Source of the DNA: Xanthomonas fragariae
GTDB taxonomy: Bacteria; Pseudomonadota; Gammaproteobacteria; Xanthomonadales; Xanthomonadaceae
Assembly (NCBI RefSeq): GCF_017603965.1
Contig: NZ_CP071955.1
Coordinates: 3,162,001 to 3,226,000, forward strand
DNA: 64,000 bases
Direction of reading: 5' to 3'
This document shows, one piece after another, positions 1 through 9,868 of this stretch. The notes under the pieces are model-generated. The model did not search any database. It was given only the letters and a program-made list of their open reading frames with translations, and had not been told where the DNA came from. Made by a program: the position numbers and the translations under genes. The first letter of the stretch is position 1. Each line of letters opens with the position of its first letter.

Positions 1-3000
1 GCAGATCGCGTTGCAGCCCGTTCAGGACATCGCGGTCGTCCTGCACTTCGCGCATGCGGGCGATCAGACCATCGCAATGGTCCAACAGATCGCGGCCTTC
101 CTCGACGAAGATGTCGACGAGTTCGCCATCGAGCTGGTCGAAGTTGAGCGGGCCGGTATCGAATGCTGCGCCAGCATCGTTGGCAGTGGTGTCGGCCGGT
201 GCAGCTTCTTCAACTGGTGCGCTGAAGGCTGCGGCGGTGGTGTCTTGGTGTTCGGTGGCGGGCTCGCTCTGTCGAATGTGCTCGGCGTGTTCGACTTGAT
301 CTGTCGCCGCAGTCGCTTCGAGCGATGCGTGTGCGTCGCTGTGCTGTGCGTCGGCGCCGGTAGCGACACCCGTCTCGGCATGCAGCTGCGCCGCGGTTTC
401 AGACTGCCGATCGCCAGTCTTTTCGACCTGATCGGCCACCTGCGCCATCTCGAACGCCCGTACCGACTCGATGGTGTCGTCAGGCAGTGCCTCGGCGGTG
501 TGCTCGGCGTCGGTTGGCTCGGCTTCCACCGCATGTTCGTGCGATCGCCCGTCCGACTGCGCTTGCTTGCCCGAATGGGCCTGCTCGTCGGCAGGCTGCT
601 CCTGCGCGGCCACAGCAGCGTGCTCGTACGAAGCAGCCGCGTCTGCGTGCTCGGCTCGTTGGTCGCCCGAATGGCCGTCCTGATCGGTCGATACGCTGTC
701 CAGCGCCGCGGTTTCCGGCGTCCAGTCTTCAGTCATCGCCACTTGCGCATCTTCGGCCGACGGCGCCTCGGCATGCTGCGGCTGTGCTTGGTCGGCACCA
801 TGCGTCGGCACGGCGGCATCGGACAGCTGTGCGCTCGCATCGAGATACGGCGATCGATCCTGCGCGCCGGTCAGTTCGATCGCCGCGTTGTTGCCGACTG
901 CAGCATCGCTGGGCGTGTCGAGATCGTCCAGTTCGTCCGGCAATACCTGTGGCGGCCACTGCGCTTTCGGCAACGTATCCACCAACGCGCGCAAGCGCTC
1001 CGTCAATGCTGCGAACGACGGAATCATGGGCACATCGGCGCGCAATGCGGTCACGGTCGTAACGATCGCAGCGGCGGTTGCCGCGATCGCTTCGACACCT
1101 TCCGCAGACGGCGTTACCGATGCGGCAAGCAGACGCTTGAGGTAACTTTCCGCTGGCGTGGTCACCAGGGTGATTTCCGGCACGTCGGTCATCGCGAACG
1201 CGCCACTCATCGTGTGCACGGCGCGCAGCAATTCTTCGGTGGCCAACTGCGGTTCGGCCTGGGTGGCCTGCAACCAGGCATTGACAGTGTCCAGATGCGC
1301 TGCAACTTCGGCTTCCAGAATCTCGCGCAGCACGCTGTCGACCGATGCAGGCGTCCCGCCACTGGCAGCGAACATGCCGGCGGCAGCCGGAATGGCAGCC
1401 GGCATGACGGCCGCATCTGCGCACACCGGTGTCGCGGTTGCAGGCACGTAGTAGATTTCTTCGCCCGCGGCAACGCGCTCGGCAACTGCCTGGATTTCCG
1501 GCAGATCGGCGCTGATGCGGCTCTGGTCGCGCAGCGCGGCAGTGAACTGCGGCAACACCTCATAGGCCAGCTCGACCGCCGCCACCACCGCCGGACTGGC
1601 CGACCGCGAGTTGTCGAGCACGCGGTTGAGCATGCTCTCGATCTTCCAGCTGAACTCGCCCAGCACATGGGCGCCAACCAGACGACCACTGCCCTTCAAG
1701 GTATGGAAGACACGGCGGATCGAACGCAGTTTTTCCGGGCTGTTCGGGGAGGCACGCCATACCGGCAGCAGTTGCCCAAGGTTGACCAGTTCTTCGTCGA
1801 ATTCTTCGAGGAAGACGTCACGAATATCGTCGTCGATATCGCTGTCGCCGAAACCTCCAAAGATGCCGGCAGCGGCACTGGCTGGAGCAGGCTCGCTTGC
1901 TGCTTGCACGGGCGCTGCCTGCGCAGACTCGGCATCGGCATCAGTCGTCAGCGGCGCTGGCGGACGTTCCACATCAAACTGCGCAGCGGCAGCGTCTAGC
2001 TGCGCCAGGAACGCAGCCGATGCGTCATCCAGTTCGAACGCGCCGACCACGGCCTGCTGTACGCGCGGCGTGCTCTGTTCGGGGGCTTCTTCGGCAAGCG
2101 CATGCTGCGGCTCAAGCGCGGATTCGACGAACGGGTCGTCCAGTTCCTGCGACGAAATGGGCGGCAACGACGGTGGCGAAAAGGCATCTTCGATGCCGGT
2201 CTGTGCATGGCCGATTGCGGTCTCGGCGATGAAGTCCAACGGAACTTCAGTCTGATTCGCATCGCCAGGCACATCGATCCGTTCGATCTGCAACGGCGCC
2301 TCATCGGCGGCAACCGGCGTTGCCATTTCGTCCTGCTCCAGCGCACTCAGATCCACGCTATAGCTGACCTGCGCGGCATCTGCCGGCACGTTGCCGTCCT
2401 GCTCGGCCGACACCGGGTCGAACGCGGAGGTGGCGAACGGTGCAGCCTGCCCGGTAGTTTTCAGCTGCCAGTCGCCTGGCGCTTGCGCACCGTCGTCGGA
2501 CAGGTCCAGCGGCGCAACCGTGAACGGCACGTGCGCCTGACCGGACACGGTTTCTTCAGCGGCGACCGGGTCGAAAGAAAACACCGTATCGGCGGCGGCG
2601 CCGCCGGTGTCGTGCACCACGCTGGCAGCGAACGGTGCCTCGACCAGGGTTTGGTTGGCCCATTGCAGCGATGGCGTGGGCGCAGCATCGTTGACCGCAG
2701 CCCCCGGCGGGGAGGCGTACTGGACGAGCGAGCCGGCAACCGGCTGCGGTTCGACCACGGTATCCGGCTGGTCGGCACCGACCGGCAATTCGGACGACCG
2801 GCCCGACGGCAACGGCCAGTAACGCAGCGTTTCCAGGCTGTTACGTGTGATGTCAAGAATCTCTTCGCGGCCAGGACGGCGTTCGCGCAGGGCTTCCAGG
2901 TAGTACTCAAGGCTGGCCATCGCATCGGCCAAGGTATCCAGCTGGCGCCCGCTGGGCACGCGCTGCTTGCCGATCAGTTCCAGATCGACGTAACGACGCA

Positions 3001-4060
3001 CACCTTCCAGATAATCGGCGGCCTGCGGCAGTTCGAGTATGCGCAAAGCACCACCGACTTCGCCGAGCAAATGCGGCACATCGCTCAGACGGGCGTGATC
3101 CCAATTGGTTTCTATGAAGGCGACGAAATGCTCGCGCGCCGCGCCGAAGTTGGCGATCGCTTCCCGCGCCAGCACGTCCACCGTGCGTCGCATGTGCGCC
3201 GAATCCGCGCTGCTGCTGGCTTCGTTGCCATCGCCGACATCGGCGCCAAGACTGGCGACCTGGTCGTCCAGCGCGGCATCGACGTACAGCAGCGCGCCGG
3301 CGATATCCAGCAGCACGCCTTCGTCCATCTGCATCTGGCCACCGACCACGCGCGCCAGCGCATCGCGCTGCTGCACGACGACGTTACGTGCAACGCCCAG
3401 GCCCATCATGCCCAGCGTGTCGGCAACGCTGCCAAGATCCTTGACCTGGGTCTGCAGCTCGGCGATGTCGCCGCCGGTGCGCAGGTGCAAATCCAGCGCA
3501 TCTTTGACCCGCAGCAATTCTTCCTTGACCGCATTGCCGACGGTGTCGAGCAATTGGCGATTGCGTCCGCTCAAACTGCCGCGGGCGTGATTCAGCTCGG
3601 CCTCGGTGGCGACACCGGCCTGCGGGTCGAACGCGAACAACACGCTCTCGTTGAGACCCGGCTGGCCACGCGTGGCGCGGATTTCATTGAGCAGCGGCAG
3701 CAGCACGATCGGAATATCGCGATGACCATTCTGCAAGCGCTCCAGATAATCGGGCAGCAGCACGGTACCGCGCATCAGCATGGCGCAGGCTTCATCGCGG
3801 TCGGCTACTTCACCGACCTGCACGGCCTGGGCGAGCAGCTCAAGTTCCTCGGCCACCATCGCTGGCGCGTACAACTCGACCATGCGCAGCGTGCCCTGCA
3901 CCTGGTGCAGATAGCCGACGCAGAACCGCATCCGACTGGTATCGGACGGTTCTTCGGCGAAGTATTCGATCTCGTTGCGCGCCTGGCGCAACGTCTCGTC
4001 CAGCTCCGGCTTGACCCAGCCTAGTGCGGCATGACTCATCGCATCGCGAAGCGCGCTCAT
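1..4060 (-). CDS. chpA: ChpA/PilL hybrid chemotaxis sensor kinase, N-terminal part (runs off the window)
   Basis: Central histidine kinase of the type IV pilus chemosensory (Pil-Chp) system. The frame opens at an ATG (4060) preceded by a CAGGGGG ribosome-binding site and stays open to base 1, so about 1353 N-terminal residues are visible; the CheA catalytic core and receiver domain lie outside. The N-terminus is a degenerate Hpt-like helical region (motif LHQVQG). A canonical Hpt site FHTLKGSGRLVG has its phospho-His near residue 786, and a second degenerate one, HTMSGAF, follows. Next comes a low-complexity Ala/Glu/His/Asp linker of roughly 280 residues (plus-strand positions about 200-1050). 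Another Hpt domain begins at the edge (LVDIFVEEGRDLLDHCDG). It follows pilJ by 115 bp in the order pilG-H-I-J-chpA. Assignment of the family is firm; the total length cannot be judged. Confidence 0.93.
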   Translation of the reverse strand, partial: MSALRDAMSHAALGWVKPELDETLRQARNEIEYFAEEPSDTSRMRFCVGYLHQVQGTLRMVELYAPAMVAEELELLAQAVQVGEVADRDEACAMLMRGTVLLPDYLERLQNGHRDIPIVLLPLLNEIRATRGQPGLNESVLFAFDPQAGVATEAELNHARGSLSGRNRQLLDTVGNAVKEELLRVKDALDLHLRTGGDIAELQTQVKDLGSVADTLGMMGLGVARNVVVQQRDALARVVGGQMQMDEGVLLDIAGALLYVDAALDDQVASLGADVGDGNEASSSADSAHMRRTVDVLAREAIANFGAAREHFVAFIETNWDHARLSDVPHLLGEVGGALRILELPQAADYLEGVRRYVDLELIGKQRVPSGRQLDTLADAMASLEYYLEALRERRPGREEILDITRNSLETLRYWPLPSGRSSELPVGADQPDTVVEPQPVAGSLVQYASPPGAAVNDAAPTPSLQWANQTLVEAPFAASVVHDTGGAAADTVFSFDPVAAEETVSGQAHVPFTVAPLDLSDDGAQAPGDWQLKTTGQAAPFATSAFDPVSAEQDGNVPADAAQVSYSVDLSALEQDEMATPVAADEAPLQIERIDVPGDANQTEVPLDFIAETAIGHAQTGIEDAFSPPSLPPISSQELDDPFVESALEPQHALAEEAPEQSTPRVQQAVVGAFELDDASAAFLAQLDAAAAQFDVERPPAPLTTDADAESAQAAPVQAASEPAPASAAAGIFGGFGDSDIDDDIRDVFLEEFDEELVNLGQLLPVWRASPNSPEKLRSIRRVFHTLKGSGRLVGAHVLGEFSWKIESMLNRVLDNSRSASPAVVAAVELAYEVLPQFTAALRDQSRISADLPEIQAVAERVAAGEEIYYVPATATPVCADAAVMPAAIPAAAGMFAASGGTPASVDSVLREILEAEVAAHLDTVNAWLQATQAEPQLATEELLRAVHTMSGAFAMTDVPEITLVTTPAESYLKRLLAASVTPSAEGVEAIAATAAAIVTTVTALRADVPMIPSFAALTERLRALVDTLPKAQWPPQVLPDELDDLDTPSDAAVGNNAAIELTGAQDRSPYLDASAQLSDAAVPTHGADQAQPQHAEAPSAEDAQVAMTEDWTPETAALDSVSTDQDGHSGDQRAEHADAAASYEHAAVAAQEQPADEQAHSGKQAQSDGRSHEHAVEAEPTDAEHTAEALPDDTIESVRAFEMAQVADQVEKTGDRQSETAAQLHAETGVATGADAQHSDAHASLEATAATDQVEHAEHIRQSEPATEHQDTTAAAFSAPVEEAAPADTTANDAGAAFDTGPLNFDQLDGELVDIFVEEGRDLLDHCDGLIARMREVQDDRDVLNGLQRDL

Positions 4061-4175
4061 CGCAGCCCCCTGACGACGACCGACTTGCCGCCAGCGCGGC
4101 AACCGGTCACTTCCTGCATCGACGTAACGCTACTAGGCGCCATCTGGTGTGATCCTTTCCCGTTCCGCGTCGTGG

Positions 4176-6212
4176 TCACGCCGGCAGCTTGAAGTCGGCG
4201 ACCGAACGGCGCAGATCGGCAGCGAGCTCGGCAAGGTTGCCGATCGACTCGGCCGTCTGCTCGGCACCCTGCGATGTCTGGCTGGTGATCTGACGGATCA
4301 CGCCCATGGTCTGTGTGATATCCGTCGCTGCGGCCGACTGCTGGTGCGCGGCGATGGAAATGTTCTTGATCAGGTTGTTCAAAGCGTTGGACACGCGCTC
4401 GATTTCGGTCAGCGCGGTACCGGCTTCTTCGGCCAGACGCGCACCGGACACCACTTCGGACGTGGTCTGCTCCATCGAGCTGACCGCTTCGTTGGTATCG
4501 GCCTGAATGGTCTGGACCAGACCTTCGATGCGTCGGGTCGCACTGGAGGTGCGTTCTGCCAAACGCTGCACTTCGTCGGCCACCACGGCGAAACCGCGAC
4601 CTGCCTCGCCCGCCGAGGCGGCCTGCACCGCAGCGTTAAGCGCCAGAATGTTGGTCTGCTCGGAAATGTCGTTGATCAGCTCCACGATCGAGCCGATCTC
4701 CTGCGAGGATTCGCCCAGCCGCTTGATGCGCTTGGAGGTTTCCTGGATCTGGTCGCGGATCTGGTCCATGCCCTGAATCGTCTCGCGCACCACGCCGGCA
4801 CCTTCGGCGGCGATGACCACAGAGCGCTGCGCCACTTCGGCCGACTCGGTGGAGTTGCGCGACACTTGTTCGATGCTGGCGGCGATTTCGTTGATGCGCT
4901 CGGAAGCGGTGTTGATCTGATTGGCCTGCTGGCCGGCCGCTTCGGCCAGCTGCATCGCGGTGGCCCGGGTTTCCTGCGTCGACACGGCAACTTTCGCCGA
5001 GGTGTCGTTGATCGTGGTCACCAAGTGGCGCAGTTCGTCCACGGCGTAGTTGATGGCATCGGCGATCGCGCCGGTCATGTCCTCGGTCACCGATGCCTTG
5101 ACGGTCAGGTCGCCCTCACCTAGCGAGCTGATTTCGTCCAACAACCGCATAATCGCCTGCTGGTTGCGGCTGTTGAATTCCACCTGCGCCTGGTAGCGTA
5201 CGTCCTGCTCGCGCGAACGCACCCGCACCCAGCTCCAGACGAAACCCACGATGGCCAGCAGGGCCACCAGGCCGGACACCACGCCCAACCAGAAGTTCGG
5301 AAACAGGCGCGTGTCGCGAACCGAACCGAACGCCGAGAATGCATCGAACAGCTTCTTGCTGTCGTCGAGCATCTTGTTGGAGCCGGCGGTCAACGCTGCG
5401 GCCGAGGACTGCGCGGCGAACAGATTGCGCGAGCTGGCGAGGATGGCGTCGACGTCTTGCTTCATCGTCGTCCACTGCGCCTGCGACTGCTCTAGCGCCG
5501 ACAGCGCGGCCGGGTTGCGCACCGCGGCGATACCGAGTTCGTCGTTGCCTACGCGCAAACCTTCCAGCATCTGCGTGAACACCACCGAGTCGCGTGCCAG
5601 CGCGTCGCCGGAGGCGACCGCATCGGCGCCACCGGCGCGCATTTCAGTCACCCGGAGCGCCATGGTGCTGGCGACCACGACCTGCTGCAGCGTGTTGTAG
5701 ATCTGCGAGGAAGGCGCGCCGCTGACCGTCATTGCGTGCACCACTTCGTTTAACTGCGCCTGCAACTGCGGCACGCTTGCGGAGAAGCGTTCGGCGTTGC
5801 TGGCCAGACCGAGCACCGCCGGTGCGCTGGCGATGACCTGATCGGCGCTCTTGCTGAGCGGCACCCAGGTCGCCTTGAGCTGCGCCATCGCGCTGGCCAC
5901 CGAACCTTCCTGGCCGTAGCGGCCATCCAGTTCGCTGACCGTGCTGTCGATGCGGCTCTTGGTCGCCTTGAAGGTGGCAAACGCCTTGGCGTCACCGGAA
6001 ATCGCTTCGCGGGCCTGGTTGGCCAGCTGCTGGGAGAGCACCTGCAGATCGGCCGCGCCAGTGCCGGCACCGGCAAGGCGACTGCCCTGCCAGGTAGCGA
6101 CGCCGGTGTTGGCGCCGAACACGATCATCGACAACACCAGCAAGCCAAGCCAGAAGCTGGTACTGACGCTGCCAAGCTTATTGGTCTTGCGGGCGTCTGG
6201 GGCGTTACTCAT
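4176..6212 (-). CDS. pilJ: PilJ, methyl-accepting chemotaxis protein of type IV pilus system
   Basis: Transmembrane chemoreceptor that feeds surface or pilus signals to ChpA. It has 678 residues. An N-terminal membrane segment (about 17-40) is followed by a periplasmic helical region with PilJ-type repeats, a second membrane segment (about 300-328, [20 protein letters not shown]), a HAMP-like stretch and a C-terminal MCP signalling hairpin with the conserved tip sequence [20 protein letters not shown]. It lies between pilI (upstream, 39 bp) and chpA in the usual Pil-Chp order. The start at 6212 is the ATG just before MSNAPDARK. No methyltransferase pilK homologue is seen between pilJ and chpA, where the gap is only 115 bp. 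Confidence 0.95.
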   Translation of the reverse strand: MSNAPDARKTNKLGSVSTSFWLGLLVLSMIVFGANTGVATWQGSRLAGAGTGAADLQVLSQQLANQAREAISGDAKAFATFKATKSRIDSTVSELDGRYGQEGSVASAMAQLKATWVPLSKSADQVIASAPAVLGLASNAERFSASVPQLQAQLNEVVHAMTVSGAPSSQIYNTLQQVVVASTMALRVTEMRAGGADAVASGDALARDSVVFTQMLEGLRVGNDELGIAAVRNPAALSALEQSQAQWTTMKQDVDAILASSRNLFAAQSSAAALTAGSNKMLDDSKKLFDAFSAFGSVRDTRLFPNFWLGVVSGLVALLAIVGFVWSWVRVRSREQDVRYQAQVEFNSRNQQAIMRLLDEISSLGEGDLTVKASVTEDMTGAIADAINYAVDELRHLVTTINDTSAKVAVSTQETRATAMQLAEAAGQQANQINTASERINEIAASIEQVSRNSTESAEVAQRSVVIAAEGAGVVRETIQGMDQIRDQIQETSKRIKRLGESSQEIGSIVELINDISEQTNILALNAAVQAASAGEAGRGFAVVADEVQRLAERTSSATRRIEGLVQTIQADTNEAVSSMEQTTSEVVSGARLAEEAGTALTEIERVSNALNNLIKNISIAAHQQSAAATDITQTMGVIRQITSQTSQGAEQTAESIGNLAELAADLRRSVADFKLPA

Positions 6213-6251
6213 GGTTCGACCTCGATCTGTATGACGTGGCGGGGTCGCAGC

Positions 6252-6782
6252 TTAGGCCGCGGCCTGCCGGAATTCAGGAGTGCGCGACAGCAACGCCAGG
6301 GAAAACACACCCCAGTCCTGCGTCTCGTTGCGGAAGGCACGGTCGATGAAGTGGGCGTAGCGCCCTTGCGCCAACTCGCCGGGTTCAACCGCCTGGACCT
6401 GCTCAAAACTGCGCTGACCGTACAGCTCATCGATGGTCAGAGCGACGTCGCCGCCGCTCTGCCGCATGATCAGCACACGCTGGCCTTCCTGCAGCAACGT
6501 ACGCCGGCCCTCCAGGAACTGCTTCAGATCGATCACCGGGAACAGATTGCCGCGCAGGTTGCCCACGCCCAGCAGCCAGGGCTGTGCGCCCGGCACTGGC
6601 GTGACCGGCGGCATCGGCACGATTTCCGCAACTTCGCGGAAATCAGACACCAATCGCCGGGTACCGACGCGATAACCGACGCCACGCCAGATATCGGCCG
6701 AGAACTGGCGTTCCGGCAGCGGCGTGGCGTGCGCAAGACTGCGACGCTCATAATCTTCAAGAATATCGAATGGAGAACGCAT
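6252..6782 (-). CDS. pilI: PilI, CheW-like coupling protein
   Basis: CheW-domain adaptor (176 residues) linking the PilJ receptor to the ChpA kinase. The beta-barrel signature is visible as QPWLLGVGNLRGNLFPVIDL, followed by RVLIMRQSGGDVALTIDELYG. The ATG at 6782 is preferred over the TTG one codon earlier because it overlaps the pilH stop in a TGATG arrangement, which implies translational coupling. The next gene downstream is pilJ. Confidence 0.94.
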   Translation of the reverse strand: MRSPFDILEDYERRSLAHATPLPERQFSADIWRGVGYRVGTRRLVSDFREVAEIVPMPPVTPVPGAQPWLLGVGNLRGNLFPVIDLKQFLEGRRTLLQEGQRVLIMRQSGGDVALTIDELYGQRSFEQVQAVEPGELAQGRYAHFIDRAFRNETQDWGVFSLALLSRTPEFRQAAA

Positions 6783-7144
6783 CAACGCACCAGTTGTTTG
6801 ATGCGGGCGATCAGATCGTCTTCGCGCGGCGGCTTGACGATGTAGTCGCTGGCACCTTGTCGCAAACCCCAGGCCCTGTCGGTTTCCATGCCCTTGCTGC
6901 TGACCAGCAGCACGGGGATGCCCTTCGTAGCCTGGTCGCGTGCGAGTGCACGCGTTGCCTGGAAGCCACTCATGCCGGGCAACACCACGTCCATCAGCAC
7001 CAAATCGGGCGTCTGGCTGCGAACCAGCTCAAGTCCCTCTTCGGCATTGTCGGTGGCGACGACCGTATGGCCTGCTTTTTCCAGCCATTGACTGAAGACT
7101 GCCCGGTCGGTAGGCGAGTCCTCGATCAATATAATTCGAGCCAT
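6782..7144 (-). CDS. pilH: PilH, single-domain response regulator
   Basis: CheY-like receiver of 120 residues. Acidic pocket residues are at E8/D9 (ILIEDS), the phospho-acceptor is D52 (LVLMDVVLPG), and the conserved Thr/Ser and Lys lie in LLVSSKG and IVKPP. It is one of two stand-alone regulators of the pilus chemosensory pathway. In characterised systems PilG favours extension (PilB) and PilH modulates retraction or acts as a phosphate sink. Its stop overlaps the pilI start by one base, and pilG lies 17 bp upstream. Confidence 0.94.
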   Translation of the reverse strand: MARIILIEDSPTDRAVFSQWLEKAGHTVVATDNAEEGLELVRSQTPDLVLMDVVLPGMSGFQATRALARDQATKGIPVLLVSSKGMETDRAWGLRQGASDYIVKPPREDDLIARIKQLVR

Positions 7145-7161
7145 ATTGCCTTTCCCTCTGG

Positions 7162-7563
7162 TCAGGCGTGGACGTACGTGCGAATCACGCTCAGTAGTTC
7201 TTCACGGGTGAATGGCTTGGTCAGATATTGCTCGGAGCCGACGATGCGGCCGCGTGCCTTGTCGAACAATCCATCCTTTGACGACAACATGATCACCGGC
7301 GTCGACTTGAAGAGCTGATTGCCCTTGATCAACGCGCAGGTCTGGTACCCATCCAAACGCGGCATCATGATGTCGACAAAAATGATCTGAGGGTGCCGGT
7401 CCGCAATTTTGGCCAGTGCCTCGAAACCATCCGTCGCTGTCACTACTTCACATCCTTCTCGCTTGAGCAGCGTTTCGGCGGTGCGGCGAATGGTTTTCGA
7501 ATCATCGATCACCATCACCTTCAGTCCTGCGAGTTCCCTACCCGCAGCAATGTTTTCACTCAT
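7162..7563 (-). CDS. pilG: PilG, single-domain response regulator
   Basis: CheY-like receiver of 133 residues. The acidic pair is D20/D21 (VMVIDDSKT), the phospho-acceptor is D64 (IFVDIMMPRLDGYQTC), and the switch Lys is in LTKPF. The ATG at 7563 is chosen because GGGGATA lies 8 bases upstream; the longer reading frame back to 7620 would start at a weak codon without a binding site. First gene of the pilGHIJ-chpA operon, divergent from gshB across a 235-bp gap that must hold both promoters. Confidence 0.95.
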   Translation of the reverse strand: MSENIAAGRELAGLKVMVIDDSKTIRRTAETLLKREGCEVVTATDGFEALAKIADRHPQIIFVDIMMPRLDGYQTCALIKGNQLFKSTPVIMLSSKDGLFDKARGRIVGSEQYLTKPFTREELLSVIRTYVHA

Positions 7564-7798
7564 GCGAATATCCCCGGGCGCGCGACGCGTCACCCCTTCG
7601 ACGTCGCTACCAAACTGCATCTATATCCCAAGATCCGCATTGACTGTCAAGGGCGCATTGCCGGGCCCCCGCCAGGCGGACGTTGCGACCGCGTCTGACT
7701 GCATCCCGCCCGGCAAGTCGCGCACTGCGACCCGCCGGGCGCCCCGTCACCCACCGCTTGAAGTTACCATCGGCAACTTGTTCGAAAGGGTTAGCCCA

Positions 7799-8749
7799 AT
7801 GTCGCTCGACGTCGTTGTGGTGATGGATCCCATCGCCTCCATCAAGATCGCCAAAGACACCACCTTCGCCATGCTGCTGGAAGCCCAGCGCCGAGGCCAC
7901 CATTTGCATTACGTACGTCCCGGCGGGCTCGGCTTGCGCGAAGGATGCGCGGTGGCGCAGGTCGCGCCATTGACAGTGCGCGAGGACAAGACCAGCTGGT
8001 GCACGCTGGGCGAGTTTACCGAGCTGGCGTTCGGACACGGCCAGGTGGTGCTGATGCGCAAGGACCCGCCAGTGGATGCGGAGTTCGTCTACGACACCCA
8101 GATACTCAGCGTCGCGCAGCGTGCCGGCGCGCAGGTGGTCAACGACCCGCAGGGTCTGCGCGATTACAACGAGAAGCTGGCTGCGTTGCTGTTCCCGCAA
8201 TGCTGCCCGCCGACGCTGGTCAGCCGCGATGCTGCCGCGTTGAAAGCCTTCGTACTGGAACAGGGACAGGCGGTGCTCAAGCCGCTGGACGGCATGGGCG
8301 GGCGCTCGATCTTCCGCAGCGGCACCGGCGACCCCAACCTCAACGTGATCCTGGAAACGCTGACCGACGGCAGTCGCAAGCTGACCCTGGCGCAGCGCTT
8401 CATCCCCGACATCAGTGCCGGCGACAAACGCATCCTGCTGGTGGATGGCGTTCCGGTGGACTACTGCCTGGCACGGATTCCGCAGGGCGATGAATTTCGC
8501 GGCAACCTAGCTGCCGGCGGACGTGGCGAAGGCCGGCCATTGTCCGAACGCGACCGTTGGATCGCTGCGCAAGTCGGCCCGGAAATGCGCCGACGCGGCA
8601 TGCGTTTTGTCGGCCTGGATGTGATCGGTGATTACCTGACCGAAGTCAACGTGACCAGCCCCACCTGCGTGCGCGAGCTGGATGCGCAGTTCGGTTTGAA
8701 TATAGCCGGGCTGCTGTTGGACGCGATCGAGGCCGGCGCTGCGCAATGA
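7799..8749 (+). CDS. gshB: Glutathione synthetase
   Basis: ATP-grasp enzyme of 316 residues joining gamma-glutamylcysteine and glycine to form glutathione in the cytosol. Visible signatures are the N-terminal VVVVMDPIASIKIAKDTT, the ATP-grasp region VLKPLDGMGGRSIF, RFIPDISAGDKRILL, and the C-terminal metal and substrate part VGLDVIGDYLTEVNVTSPT. Length matches the bacterial family. The start is the ATG at 7799 after a frame that is otherwise open far upstream. The tonB-like gene begins inside its last codons (ATGA overlap), so the two are co-transcribed. Confidence 0.97.
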   Translation: MSLDVVVVMDPIASIKIAKDTTFAMLLEAQRRGHHLHYVRPGGLGLREGCAVAQVAPLTVREDKTSWCTLGEFTELAFGHGQVVLMRKDPPVDAEFVYDTQILSVAQRAGAQVVNDPQGLRDYNEKLAALLFPQCCPPTLVSRDAAALKAFVLEQGQAVLKPLDGMGGRSIFRSGTGDPNLNVILETLTDGSRKLTLAQRFIPDISAGDKRILLVDGVPVDYCLARIPQGDEFRGNLAAGGRGEGRPLSERDRWIAAQVGPEMRRRGMRFVGLDVIGDYLTEVNVTSPTCVRELDAQFGLNIAGLLLDAIEAGAAQ

Positions 8750-9612
8750 CGGTGGTCGCGGCGCTGCCAGTTGCCATGGACGACCGCCGGCGGCTGACCG
8801 CCATGCTGGTGATCTCGCTGCTGCTGCACGGCGCGCTGATTCTGGGCGTCGGTTTTGCGGTCAACGAAGACGCGCCGTTGGTGCCGACGCTGGATGTGAT
8901 CTTCAGCCAGACCAGCACCCCGCTGACGCCCAAGCAGGCAGACTTTCTGGCCCAGGCCAATCAGCAAGGCGGCGGCGATCACGACACCGCGCATCACCCG
9001 CGCGACAGTCAACCCGGCGTGGTGCCGCTGAACCGTACAGGCCTGGCGCCGCGAGCGCAGCGCGCGACCAGCGTGCAGGCATCGGAGCCCACGCAGGCTC
9101 GCGTGGTAAGCAGTCGTCGCGGCGAGCAAAGCGTGCCGACACCGCAACCGAATCCGCAGACCGGCCCGCTCTCGCCCAACAATGCGCAACGCGCTGCGGA
9201 AATGGCCCGGCTTGCGGCGGAAGTGCATCTGCGCTCGGAGCAATACGCCAAGCGCCCGAACCGCAAGTTCGTCTCAGCCAGCACGCGCGAATACGCGTAT
9301 GCCAACTATCTGCGTGCCTGGGTGGATCGCGCCGAGCGCGTCGGCAATCTCAATTACCCGGATGAAGCGCGTCGCCGCCGGCTCGGCGGCGAGGTGGTGA
9401 TCAGCGTAGGCGTGCGCCGCGATGGCAGTGTGGAAAACAGCAGCGTGCTAGTCTCCAGCGGCACCCCAACCCTGGATGCGGCAGCGCTGCGCGTGGTGCA
9501 GCTGGCACAGCCGTTCCCGCCGCTGCCCAAGACCAAGGACGACGTGGATATTCTGCAGGTCACACGTACCTGGCTGTTCTTGCCCGGTGGCGAGCTGCGC
9601 GACGATCGTTGA
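8746..9612 (+). CDS. TonB-family energy-transducing protein
   Basis: A 288-residue protein with one N-terminal membrane anchor (about 16-36, LTAMLVISLLLHGALILGVG), a long polar periplasmic spacer rich in Gln, Arg, Pro and Ala, and a C-terminal TonB domain (NYPDEARRRRLGGEVVISVG, then the repeat GTPTLDAAALRVVQLAQPFPPLP and ILQVTRTWLF). TonB proteins pass proton-motive energy to outer-membrane receptors. The start overlaps gshB by 4 bp. The gene is not next to exbB/exbD, so it is probably an accessory or orphan TonB. Confidence 0.9.
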   Translation: MTVVAALPVAMDDRRRLTAMLVISLLLHGALILGVGFAVNEDAPLVPTLDVIFSQTSTPLTPKQADFLAQANQQGGGDHDTAHHPRDSQPGVVPLNRTGLAPRAQRATSVQASEPTQARVVSSRRGEQSVPTPQPNPQTGPLSPNNAQRAAEMARLAAEVHLRSEQYAKRPNRKFVSASTREYAYANYLRAWVDRAERVGNLNYPDEARRRRLGGEVVISVGVRRDGSVENSSVLVSSGTPTLDAAALRVVQLAQPFPPLPKTKDDVDILQVTRTWLFLPGGELRDDR

Positions 9613-9656
9613 GGTTGGTGTTCGATCGATGTGCGTCTAGCGGCCTGCGGCATTTA

Positions 9657-9798
9657 GAGCGGCTCACAAACCGTAGCGAGCAGTCGTCAGGTGGGTGCGG
9701 ACGGCGCTCAGGAACCGGAGCGTACGCGTGGTGCATGCCGATTCCGAGCACCGGCCGCGCCCGCCTGGCGCTGAGCGCAGTCGTTTTGTGAGCCGCTC
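9657..9798. mobile_element. MITE-like element copy 1 (IS5-type ends)
   Basis: A 142-bp element with terminal inverted repeats GAGCGGCTCACAAAC / GTTTTGTGAGCCGCTC, preceded by TTA and followed by TTG. The core is the reverse orientation of the intact copies at 46264 and 61410 (shared GTCGTCAGGTGGGTGCGGAC and GTGGTGCATGCCGATTCCGA). It has no coding capacity of its own. It lies just after the tonB stop, between convergent tonB and tsaB. Confidence 0.85.
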
Positions 9799-9868
9799 TT
9801 GATTGCGCAAGCCGGCGACGAATCACTGCAGCATCCGCGCCGACTGATGTCCACAACACACCATGCCA

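Noticed and set aside
11..4024. Long plus-strand open frames (662 and 640 codons)
   Set aside because: They are antisense shadows of the minus-strand chpA gene in high-GC DNA; their translations are Arg/His/Cys-rich with no domain.
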